Source of the DNA: Streptomyces abyssomicinicus
GTDB taxonomy: Bacteria; Actinomycetota; Actinomycetes; Streptomycetales; Streptomycetaceae
DNA: 64,000 nucleotides
Reading direction: 5' to 3'
NCBI RefSeq assembly: GCF_008974245.1
Contig: NZ_BBZI01000012.1
Span: forward strand, 310,001-374,000
The translations under genes and the position numbers were made by a program. This document shows, in pieces, positions 57,573-64,000 of the stretch. The notes below the pieces were generated by a model. That model did no database searches, was not told the DNA's origin, and worked only from the letters and a program-made list of their open reading frames with translations. Position 1 is the first letter of the stretch. Each line of letters begins with the position of its first letter.

Positions 57573-59270
57573 ATGACGTCCACCGTGCCCACCGCCGTCC
57601 CGCACCCCGGTGACGGACTGCCCCCGGTCACCATGTTCGGCCCGGACTTCCCGTACGCCTACGACGACTACCTGGCCCACCCGGCCGGACTCGGCCAGGT
57701 GCCCGCCACCGAGCACGGCACCGAGGTCGCCGTCATCGGCGGCGGCCTGTCCGGTCTGGTCGCCGCGTACGAGCTGATGAAGATGGGCCTCAGGCCCGTG
57801 GTCTACGAGGCCGACCAGCTCGGCGGACGCCTGCGCACCGTCGGCTTCGACGGCTGCGACCCCGAACTCACCGCGGAACTGGGCGCGATGCGCTTCCCGC
57901 CCAGCTCGACCGCCCTGCGGCACTACATCGACCTGGTCGGCCTCGAGACCGAGCCGTTCCCCAACCCCCTCGCCCCGTGCACCCCTTCCACGGTGGTCGA
58001 CCTCAAGGGCGAGACGCACTACGCGGAGAGCGCCGACGACCTCCCCGAGGTCTACCGCCGGGTCGCCGACGCCTGGGCCCGCTGCCTGGAGGAGGGCGCC
58101 GACTTCTCCGGCATGAACCGCGCCATCCGCGAGCGCGACGTCCCGCGCATCCGCGAGATCTGGGCACGGCTGGTCGAGAAGCTGGACAACCAGACCTTCT
58201 ACGGCTTCCTCTGCGACTCGCCGGCCTTCTCCTCCTTCCGCGACCGGGAGATCTTCGGCCAGGTCGGCTTCGGCACCGGCGGCTGGGACACCGACTTCCC
58301 CAACTCCATCCTGGAGATCCTCCGCGTCGTCTACACCGAGGCCGACGACCATCACCGCGGCATCGTCGGAGGCTCCCAGCAACTGCCCCTGCGGCTGTGG
58401 ACCAGGGAGCCGGAGAAGATCGTCCACTGGCCCTACGGAACCTCCCTGAGCTCCCTGCACCCGGCCGGCGAGCCCCGCCCCGCGGTCACCCGGCTGCACC
58501 GCACCGCCGGCAACCGGATCACCGTCACCGACGCGAACGGCGACATCCGCACCTACCGCGCGGCGGTGTTCACCGCCCAGTCCTGGATGCTGCTCTCCAA
58601 GATCCAGTGCGACGACGCGCTGCTGCCGATCGACCACTGGACCGCCGTCGAGCGCACCCACTACATGGAGTCCAGCAAGCTGTTCGTGCCGGTGGACCGG
58701 CCGTTCTGGCGGGACAAGGACCCGCGGACGGGCCGCGACCTGATGTCGATGACCCTCACCGACCGGATGACCCGCGGCACCTACCTGCTGGACAACGGGC
58801 CCGACGGCCAGGCCGCCATCTGCCTCTCCTACACGTGGTGCGACGACAGCCTCAAGTGGCTGCCGCTCTCCGCCAACGAGCGGATGGAGGTCATGCTGAA
58901 GTCGCTGGGCGAGATCTACCCGGACCTCGACATCCGCAGCCACGTCATCGGCAACCCGGTCACCGTCTCCTGGGAGAACGAGCCCTACTTCATGGGCGCG
59001 TTCAAGGCCAACCTGCCCGGCCACTACCGCTACCAGCGCCGCCTGTTCACCCACTTCGTGCAGGACCGGCTGCCGGAGGACCGGCGCGGACTGTTCCTCG
59101 CGGGCGACGACATCTCCTGGACGGCCGGGTGGGCCGAGGGCGCCGTGCAGACCGCCCTCAACGCGGTGTGGGGCGTGATGCGTCACCTCGGCGGCGCCAC
59201 CGACCCGGCCAACCCGGGACCGGGCGACGTCTTCGACGAGATCGCCCCCGTCGAACTCCCGGAGGACTGA
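57573..59270 (+). CDS. Flavin monoamine oxidase / tryptophan-2-monooxygenase-like protein
   Basis: A 565-residue FAD protein. The dinucleotide motif VAVIGGGLSGLVAAYEL begins at residue 52 and GGRLRTVGF follows. ELGAMRFPP (about 102-110), PFPNPLAPC and ILEILRVVYTEADDHHRGIVGGSQQLP match the pattern of bacterial IaaM-type amino acid monooxygenases. So do ESSKLFVPVDRPFW, SYTWCDDSLKWLPL and the C-terminal TAGWAEGAVQTALNAV (517-531). Such enzymes convert Trp or Phe to the 2-acetamide with loss of CO2; L-amino acid oxidases are close relatives, so the reaction is not certain. ATG 57573 follows AGGAG. It is probably the last gene of the cluster. Confidence 0.85.
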   Translation: MTSTVPTAVPHPGDGLPPVTMFGPDFPYAYDDYLAHPAGLGQVPATEHGTEVAVIGGGLSGLVAAYELMKMGLRPVVYEADQLGGRLRTVGFDGCDPELTAELGAMRFPPSSTALRHYIDLVGLETEPFPNPLAPCTPSTVVDLKGETHYAESADDLPEVYRRVADAWARCLEEGADFSGMNRAIRERDVPRIREIWARLVEKLDNQTFYGFLCDSPAFSSFRDREIFGQVGFGTGGWDTDFPNSILEILRVVYTEADDHHRGIVGGSQQLPLRLWTREPEKIVHWPYGTSLSSLHPAGEPRPAVTRLHRTAGNRITVTDANGDIRTYRAAVFTAQSWMLLSKIQCDDALLPIDHWTAVERTHYMESSKLFVPVDRPFWRDKDPRTGRDLMSMTLTDRMTRGTYLLDNGPDGQAAICLSYTWCDDSLKWLPLSANERMEVMLKSLGEIYPDLDIRSHVIGNPVTVSWENEPYFMGAFKANLPGHYRYQRRLFTHFVQDRLPEDRRGLFLAGDDISWTAGWAEGAVQTALNAVWGVMRHLGGATDPANPGPGDVFDEIAPVELPED

Positions 59271-59296
59271 GCCGGGTCCGGGCGGGCCCGGCGCCC

Positions 59297-59336
59297 GCGC
59301 CCGCCAGCCACGTCCGGCGCCCGCCACCCGCGTCCG
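59297..59336. repeat. Two 20-bp direct repeats in the oxidase-DUF5995 gap
   Basis: GCGCCCGCCAGCCACGTCCG (59297-59316) is followed directly by a near copy (59317-59336, two differences), with a degenerate third unit after it. It lies in the short gap between the convergent genes. Confidence 0.6.
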
Positions 59337-59358
59337 GCGACCCGCGCCCGGCCGGCGC

Positions 59359-60078
59359 TCAGCGGTCGAGCGGCGTGAGGAGCATCCGCCCGACCACGCC
59401 CACGGCCGCGTCCAGCCGATCGGTGAACTCCGAGGCCAGCTCCGGCATCCGCCGCAGCGCCCACAGGGCCCGGGCCATCGACCAGGTGGTGTCCCGGGCC
59501 CGGTCAAGGCTCCACGCGCCCGCCAGGTGGGTCAGCGGGTCGGCGACCTGGAACAGGTCCGGGCCCGGCATCAGCTCCTCGCGGACCCGCTCCTCCAGGG
59601 CGGCCAGGATGTCGCCCACCCGCTCGAACTCGTCCTCCAGATCGGCCGGGCGGCAGCCGATCGCCCGGCAGGAGTCCACCACGGCCAGCACCAGGTCGTG
59701 CCCGATGTGCGCGTTGATGCCGGCCAGCGCGAACTGCACCGGCCGCACCCCCGGATGCCCGCGCAGCCGGAAGAGCGGACGCCAGCAGGCGGGCGGCCGG
59801 CCGCCCCGGCGGTCCGCCTCGGCGACCGCCAGGTAGCGCTCGGCGAAGAGGGCGCCCAGCGTGGCCGCCGACCGGCGGTCCGGGAACCGGCCGTCGTCGA
59901 GCAGGTCGGCGAACTCCGACGTCACCGTGAGATACACCCGGTTGAAGACGGCGACCCCGTCCCTGGGGTGCAACGACGCCTCCAGGGCGCGCATCCGTTC
60001 GACCACGACGTCAACCGCGCGTACCGGCGCGCAGCCCACCGTGTCAAGAGAAGTCGGGATTTCTGCGTTCCGGGCCAT
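59359..60078 (-). CDS. DUF5995 family protein
   Basis: A 239-residue, mostly helical soluble protein. Visible features are VVVERMRALEASLHPRDGVAVFNRVYLTVTSEFADLL, a central FALAGINAHIGHDLVLAVVDSC with two His residues, and a C-terminal TTWSMARALWALR. The His-containing helix pair could bind a metal or haem-like ligand, but I know no demonstrated function. ATG 60078 is the natural start. It is divergent from the GH6 gene, with 126 bp between; no CebR-type operator TGGGAGCGCTCCCA is seen in that gap. Confidence 0.75.
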   Translation of the reverse strand: MARNAEIPTSLDTVGCAPVRAVDVVVERMRALEASLHPRDGVAVFNRVYLTVTSEFADLLDDGRFPDRRSAATLGALFAERYLAVAEADRRGGRPPACWRPLFRLRGHPGVRPVQFALAGINAHIGHDLVLAVVDSCRAIGCRPADLEDEFERVGDILAALEERVREELMPGPDLFQVADPLTHLAGAWSLDRARDTTWSMARALWALRRMPELASEFTDRLDAAVGVVGRMLLTPLDR

Positions 60079-60204
60079 GGGAGCAGGGTCCCAGTCCTAG
60101 GCTGACCGCGGTGTCGCCGTGCCGGTCGCTTCCTCCCTGCGGGGGACCCGTGACCACGGGCCGATGACGCCTCGGCGAGGCAGCGCGACAGGGGAGTGCC
60201 ATTC

Positions 60205-61356
60205 GTGGACCGAGCAGACCGGGCCGGAACACCACCGCGGCGACGCCCGGCCCGCGGGCGGTGGCTGACGGCCGGGGCCTCCGCGGCCGTGGTCGCGGCG
60301 GCACTGACGGCCGGCCTGGTGGCCCAGGCCCCGCACACCCAGGCATCGCGCGCCGAGGGCGCGCAGCAGGCCAGGACGGCGGACGGACAGGCGCCCCCGT
60401 CCCGCGCACCGCAGATCGGGGCGACCTCCTCGCCGCGGCCGGAGAGCACCGGCGGGCCCGGCTCCGGGCCGAGGGCGGCCACCCCGGCCCCGGACGGGCG
60501 GCTCTACCGCCATCCCGACTCCCAGGTGGGGGAGTGGGTGCGGGGCAACCCGGACGACCCGCGCCAGGCGGTGATCGACTCCCGGATCGCCTCCCGCCCG
60601 GCCGCCGTCTGGTTCGCCGACCCCGACGCGTCCACCGTCACCGCCCGGGTCCGCGCGGTCACCTCGCGGGCCGCCGGCCAGGGCCAAGTCCCCGTGCTGG
60701 TGGCGTACACGATCCCCCAGCGGGACTGCGGTCAGTACTCCGCCGGCGGCGCCGTGGACCTCGACGCGTACGACCGGTGGATCGACCGGTTCGCCACCGG
60801 AATCGGCACCGGCCGGGTGATCGTGATCCTGGAACCCGACTCGGTCGCCCAGGCCTACTGCCTGTCCGAGGAGGACCGGCGGGCCCGCTTCGCCTCGCTG
60901 GCCCGGGCCGGGCGGGTGATCAAACGCGTCGCTCCGGGGGCCCGCGTCTACCACGACGCCGGGCACTCCGGCTGGCACGCCGCCCGCAAGCAGGCGGGGC
61001 TGCTGCGCGAGGCCGGGGCCGCCTCGCCGGAGTCCTCCGACGGCGTCTTCAGCAACGTCTCCAACTTCCGGCGCACCCGCGACGAGGCCCGGTACGTCCG
61101 TGAGGTGCTGGCCGCCATGGACGCCCCGGCGAGCCACGGCGCGGTCATCGACACCAGCCGGAACGGCAACGGGCCTCCGCCCCAGGGGAAGTGGTGCGAT
61201 CCGCCCGGCCGGAAGGTGGGCCGGGCGCCCGCGCTCGCCCCGGGCGAGGCCCGTGTCGACGCCTATCTGTGGGTGAAACTGCCGGGCGAGTCCGACGGCT
61301 GCCGCGGTGAGGCAGGCGCCTTCAGCCCGTCCTACGCCTACGAACTGGCGCGCTGA
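60205..61356 (+). CDS. Secreted glycoside hydrolase family 6 protein
   Basis: A 383-residue exported enzyme of the cellobiohydrolase/endoglucanase family. An N-terminal signal or anchor (LTAGASAAVVAAALTAGLVA) is followed by a Pro/Ser/Gly linker and a GH6 domain (about 95-383). Family motifs include VLVAYTIPQRDCGQYSAGG (catalytic Asp in QRDC), VIVILEPDSVAQ and WVKLPGESDG (Asp/Glu near the base). No cellulose-binding module is present. GTG 60205 is preferred over GTG 60196 because GGGGAG lies 8 nt before it. Its stop lies 19 bp inside the 3' end of the opposing permease gene. Confidence 0.9.
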   Translation: MDRADRAGTPPRRRPARGRWLTAGASAAVVAAALTAGLVAQAPHTQASRAEGAQQARTADGQAPPSRAPQIGATSSPRPESTGGPGSGPRAATPAPDGRLYRHPDSQVGEWVRGNPDDPRQAVIDSRIASRPAAVWFADPDASTVTARVRAVTSRAAGQGQVPVLVAYTIPQRDCGQYSAGGAVDLDAYDRWIDRFATGIGTGRVIVILEPDSVAQAYCLSEEDRRARFASLARAGRVIKRVAPGARVYHDAGHSGWHAARKQAGLLREAGAASPESSDGVFSNVSNFRRTRDEARYVREVLAAMDAPASHGAVIDTSRNGNGPPPQGKWCDPPGRKVGRAPALAPGEARVDAYLWVKLPGESDGCRGEAGAFSPSYAYELAR

Positions 61357-62792
61357 CCGCCCTCGCCCTTGTCGCCGTCGCCCTCGCCGCCGCCGGCCCT
61401 GCCGTCGGCGGCGCCCGCCTCCTCGGCGTCGTAGCGGGAGGTGCCCTCGTCGAGCAGCGGCTCCTGCGTCTTCATGTGGGCCGGCGCGAACAGGCGCAGG
61501 GCGTGGTAGCCGGTGATGACCACCAGGGTGCCCAGCGCGATGCCGCTCAGGGTGAAGTTGTCGCTGATCCGCAGGGAGACGTTGCCGACGCCGATGATGA
61601 TGCCCGCCGCGGCCGGCACCAGGTTGAGCGGGTTGCGCAGGTCGACCCGGCCGTTGAGCCAGATCTGGGCACCGAGCAGACCGATCATGCCGTAGAGGAT
61701 CACCGTGATGCCGCCCAGGACGCCGCCCGGGATGGCCGCGACGACGGCGCCGAACTTCGGGCAGAGACCGAAGAGCAGCGCGAAGAAGGCGGCGGCCCAG
61801 TAGGCGGCCGTGGAGTACACGCGGGTCGCCGCCATCACGCCGATGTTCTCGGAGTACGTGGTGTTCGGCGGGCCGCCCACCGCGGTGGAGAGCATCGAGC
61901 CGATGCCGTCGGCGGAGATCGCCTTGCCCAGCTTGTCGTCCATCGGGTCGCCGGTCATCTCGCCGACGGCCTTGATGTGGCCGGTGTTCTCGGCGACGAG
62001 GGCGATCACCACGGGCAGCGCCACCAGGATCGCGGACCAGTCGAACGCCGGGCCGTGGAAGTCCGGCAGACCGAACCAGGCGGCGTCCTGGACGGCGGAC
62101 AGATCCAGCCGCCAGTGGTCGACGATCTTGCCGGAGGCGTCCGCGGAGTGGATCTGGCCGAAGACGGCGTCGAACACCCAGGAGATGCCGTAACCGAAGA
62201 GCAGGCCGAGGAAGATCGCCACGCGCGACCAGAAACCGCGCAGGGCGATCACCGCGAAGCCGGTGAACAGCATGGTCAGCAGCGCCACCCACTGGTCCTG
62301 CGGCCAGTAGGTGGTGGCCGTGACCGGGGCCAGGTTGAAGCCGATGAGCATCACCACGGCGCCGGTGACCACCGGCGGCATCGCCGAGTGGATGATCCGG
62401 GCGCCGAACTTCTGGACCGCCAGACCCACCAGGAAGAGCGCCACGCCCACGCAGAACACCGCGCCGGTCACGGTGGCGCTGGAGCCGCCCTGCGCCCGGA
62501 TCACGGCGGCGACGCCGACGAAGGAGAGCGAGCAGCCGAGGTAGCTCGGCACCCGGCCCCGGGTGATCAGCAGGAAGATGACGGTCGCGACACCCGACAT
62601 CATGATGGCGAGGTTCGGGTCCAGGCCCATCAGGATGGGGGCCACGAACGAGGCGCCGAACATCGCGACCACGTGCTGAGCGCCGAGCCCGGCGGTGCGC
62701 GGCCAGGAGAGTCGTTCGTCCGGGCGTACCACTGCTCCGGGCGCGGGCGTACGCCCGTCACCGTGCAGTTTCCAGCGCACGCCGAGGTCCAT
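61338..62792 (-). CDS. uraA: Uracil/xanthine permease (NCS2 family)
   Basis: A 484-residue nucleobase:proton symporter with about 14 helices. It carries the substrate Glu motif ALVAENTGHIKAVGE and the second motif GGPPNTTYSENIGVM, both matching the UraA pair of carboxylates. The C-terminal tail is long, Glu/Gly-rich and cytoplasmic. These motifs suit uracil rather than xanthine. ATG 62792 is the usual start (MDLGVRWKLHGDGRTP). It complements the de novo pyr operon by salvage but is far from it. Confidence 0.9.
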   Translation of the reverse strand: MDLGVRWKLHGDGRTPAPGAVVRPDERLSWPRTAGLGAQHVVAMFGASFVAPILMGLDPNLAIMMSGVATVIFLLITRGRVPSYLGCSLSFVGVAAVIRAQGGSSATVTGAVFCVGVALFLVGLAVQKFGARIIHSAMPPVVTGAVVMLIGFNLAPVTATTYWPQDQWVALLTMLFTGFAVIALRGFWSRVAIFLGLLFGYGISWVFDAVFGQIHSADASGKIVDHWRLDLSAVQDAAWFGLPDFHGPAFDWSAILVALPVVIALVAENTGHIKAVGEMTGDPMDDKLGKAISADGIGSMLSTAVGGPPNTTYSENIGVMAATRVYSTAAYWAAAFFALLFGLCPKFGAVVAAIPGGVLGGITVILYGMIGLLGAQIWLNGRVDLRNPLNLVPAAAGIIIGVGNVSLRISDNFTLSGIALGTLVVITGYHALRLFAPAHMKTQEPLLDEGTSRYDAEEAGAADGRAGGGEGDGDKGEGGQRASS

Positions 62793-62893
62793 AGGGGTTC
62801 CGCTTTCTCAGGTTCTCAAGATCTCCGGCTCTGACCGATTCTGTTCACCCGGAAGATCGCTGTCCGCATCATTGTGGCGGATGCCGACCGCGG

Positions 62894-64000
62894 TCACCCT
62901 GCGGGATGCTCCGAGGGAAGGGAGGAACCGGACGTGCCGGACTTCGCGGACCCCGCCGGGTTCCGGTCCCCGGCGCGCAGCACCCCGGCGAGCCCGGCCA
63001 CCCCGAAGGCCAGCAGCGTCACCAGGGCGAACGAGACGACCAGACTGGTCGTCTCGGCCAGCACGCCGATCGCGCCGGGGGCCACCAGCCCGGAGGTGTA
63101 GGTGATGGTCGCGACGCCCGCGATGGCCTGGCTCGGGTTGGGGCCGCTGCGCCCGGCGGCCGCGAAGCAGAGGGGCACCACCACGGCGATGCCCAGTCCC
63201 AGCAGCGCGAACCCGCCCATGGCGAGGGCCGGATGCGGGGCCGTCACCACCAGCACCCCGCCCAGCGCGGCCAGCGCGCCGCTCACCCGCACCGTGCGCA
63301 CCGCTCCGAAGCGGTCGACCACCGGATCGCCGGCGAACCGGGCCAGGGCCATGGTGAGCGTGAAGCCGGTGGTGCAGGCCGCGGCGAGGGTCGCCGAGGA
63401 CCCGAGCACGTCGCGCAGGTAGACCGCGGACCAGTCCAGGCTCGCGCCCTCGGCGAAGACCGCGCAGAACCCGATCGCGCCGATCAGCAGCGCGGAGCGG
63501 GGAGGCAGCGCGAACCGCGGCGGCGGCTCCTCGTCCACGGCCGCCCTGATGTCCAGCACCCAGGCGCAGGCCACCAGGCCCACCGCGGTGAGCACGGCCG
63601 CCGCGACCGTGAAGTGCAGCCGGCCGTCCGCGTCCAGGTGCGCGGCGAGGGTGCCGCCCGCCGAGCCCAGCAGCGCGCCCGCGCTCCACATGCCGTGCAG
63701 GCCCGACATGATCGACCGGTCCAGCCGGTTCTCCACCTCCACGCCGAGCGCGTTCATCACCACGTCGGCCATGCCGGAGGTGGCGCCGTAGACGAAGAGG
63801 GCCAGGCACAGCGCGAGCAGGTTCGGCGCCAGGCCCGGCAGCACCAGGGAGAGGGTCCACGCCGCCAGCAGCAGGCGCAGCGAGGTCCGGGCCCCGAGCC
63901 GGTGGGAGATCCGGCCCGCCAGCGGCATGGCCAGCGAGGCGCCCAGCGCCGGCATCGCCAGCGCCAGCCCGAGCTGGCCGGCGCCGACCGACGCGTGGTC
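62894..64000 (-). CDS. MFS transporter, C-terminal part (5' end outside window)
   Basis: The frame is open through base 64000, so the N-terminus lies outside the window; 368 residues are visible. Signatures include GRISHRLGARTSLRLLLAAWTL (MFS motif A loop), GMADVVMNALGVEVENRL and FGAVRTVRVSGALAALGG, with about 10 helices. The N-D pattern VVMNALGVEVENR is seen in the YfnC/NarK-like or sugar-type MFS branches, so no substrate is assigned. About 100 bp separate its stop from the permease start, in the same direction. Confidence 0.85.
   Translation of the reverse strand, partial: DHASVGAGQLGLALAMPALGASLAMPLAGRISHRLGARTSLRLLLAAWTLSLVLPGLAPNLLALCLALFVYGATSGMADVVMNALGVEVENRLDRSIMSGLHGMWSAGALLGSAGGTLAAHLDADGRLHFTVAAAVLTAVGLVACAWVLDIRAAVDEEPPPRFALPPRSALLIGAIGFCAVFAEGASLDWSAVYLRDVLGSSATLAAACTTGFTLTMALARFAGDPVVDRFGAVRTVRVSGALAALGGVLVVTAPHPALAMGGFALLGLGIAVVVPLCFAAAGRSGPNPSQAIAGVATITYTSGLVAPGAIGVLAETTSLVVSFALVTLLAFGVAGLAGVLRAGDRNPAGSAKSGTSGSSLPSEHPAG

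Noticed and set aside
60079..60204. A CebR-type cellulose operator before the GH6 gene
   Set aside because: The TGGGAGCGCTCCCA palindrome is absent.

Overview
The window is a high-GC actinobacterial chromosome segment, almost certainly Streptomyces. Evidence: many GTG/TTG starts, strong third-position G/C, the developmental regulator bldD, an actinobacterial IHF (sIHF), a PriA lacking helicase motifs, an EF-P with a PGKGP loop, and a core-gene order that, from memory, matches the Streptomyces coelicolor core (secF-apt-relA ... aroECKB-efp-nusB-bldD-pyr operon-sIHF-gmk-rpoZ-coaBC-metK-priA-fmt-rsmB-rpe). No tRNA, rRNA, CRISPR array, insertion sequence or prophage gene was recognised.

Layout. 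1-11.6 kb: the end of secF, apt, the bifunctional (p)ppGpp enzyme relA, a DUF349 coiled-coil protein and a membrane-anchored cyclophilin on the minus strand, then a metallo-hydrolase, hisS, a VKOR-family protein, rarA and rpsD. 11.7-22.1 kb: two small membrane-associated proteins, alaS, ruvX, mltG and aroE, an 833-bp gene-free gap, then overlapping aroC-aroK-aroB. 22.2-25.3 kb: a P-loop protein, a PepQ-like M24 protein with altered metal ligands, efp and nusB. 25.4-36.3 kb: bldD, with a perfect BldD box in its promoter region, divergent from a complete de novo pyrimidine operon (pyrR-pyrB-pyrC-PH-like membrane gene-carA-carB-pyrD-pyrF). The operon is headed by an RNA element that looks like a PyrR binding loop and overlaps the pyrR Shine-Dalgarno.

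36.4-47.9 kb: sIHF, gmk, rpoZ, coaBC, metK, priA, a small HTH protein, fmt, rsmB and rpe. This stretch contains strong hairpin terminators and a gene-poor patch carrying an inverted pair of REP-like elements. 48-54.8 kb: a SorC-type regulator, a large secreted multidomain subtilisin, a stand-alone LuxR-type HTH protein and a GuaB1-type GMP-reductase candidate.

54.8-59.3 kb is the most accessory-looking part: an Lrp/AsnC regulator, an MFS carrier whose start looks frameshifted, a nitrilase-superfamily amidase and an IaaM-like flavin monooxygenase. Together they suggest amino-acid-to-acetamide-to-acid chemistry, possibly an indole-3-acetamide auxin route. 59.3-64 kb: a DUF5995 protein, a secreted GH6 protein, a uracil permease and the C-terminal part of a second MFS transporter running off the window.

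Themes: nucleotide metabolism (apt, pyr operon, gmk, guaB1, uracil permease), shikimate synthesis, translation (hisS, alaS, efp, rpsD, fmt, rsmB), and (p)ppGpp and c-di-GMP signalling (relA, bldD). Short tandem repeats of 14 bp (two loci) and 27 bp (one locus, in frame) are the least explained structural features.
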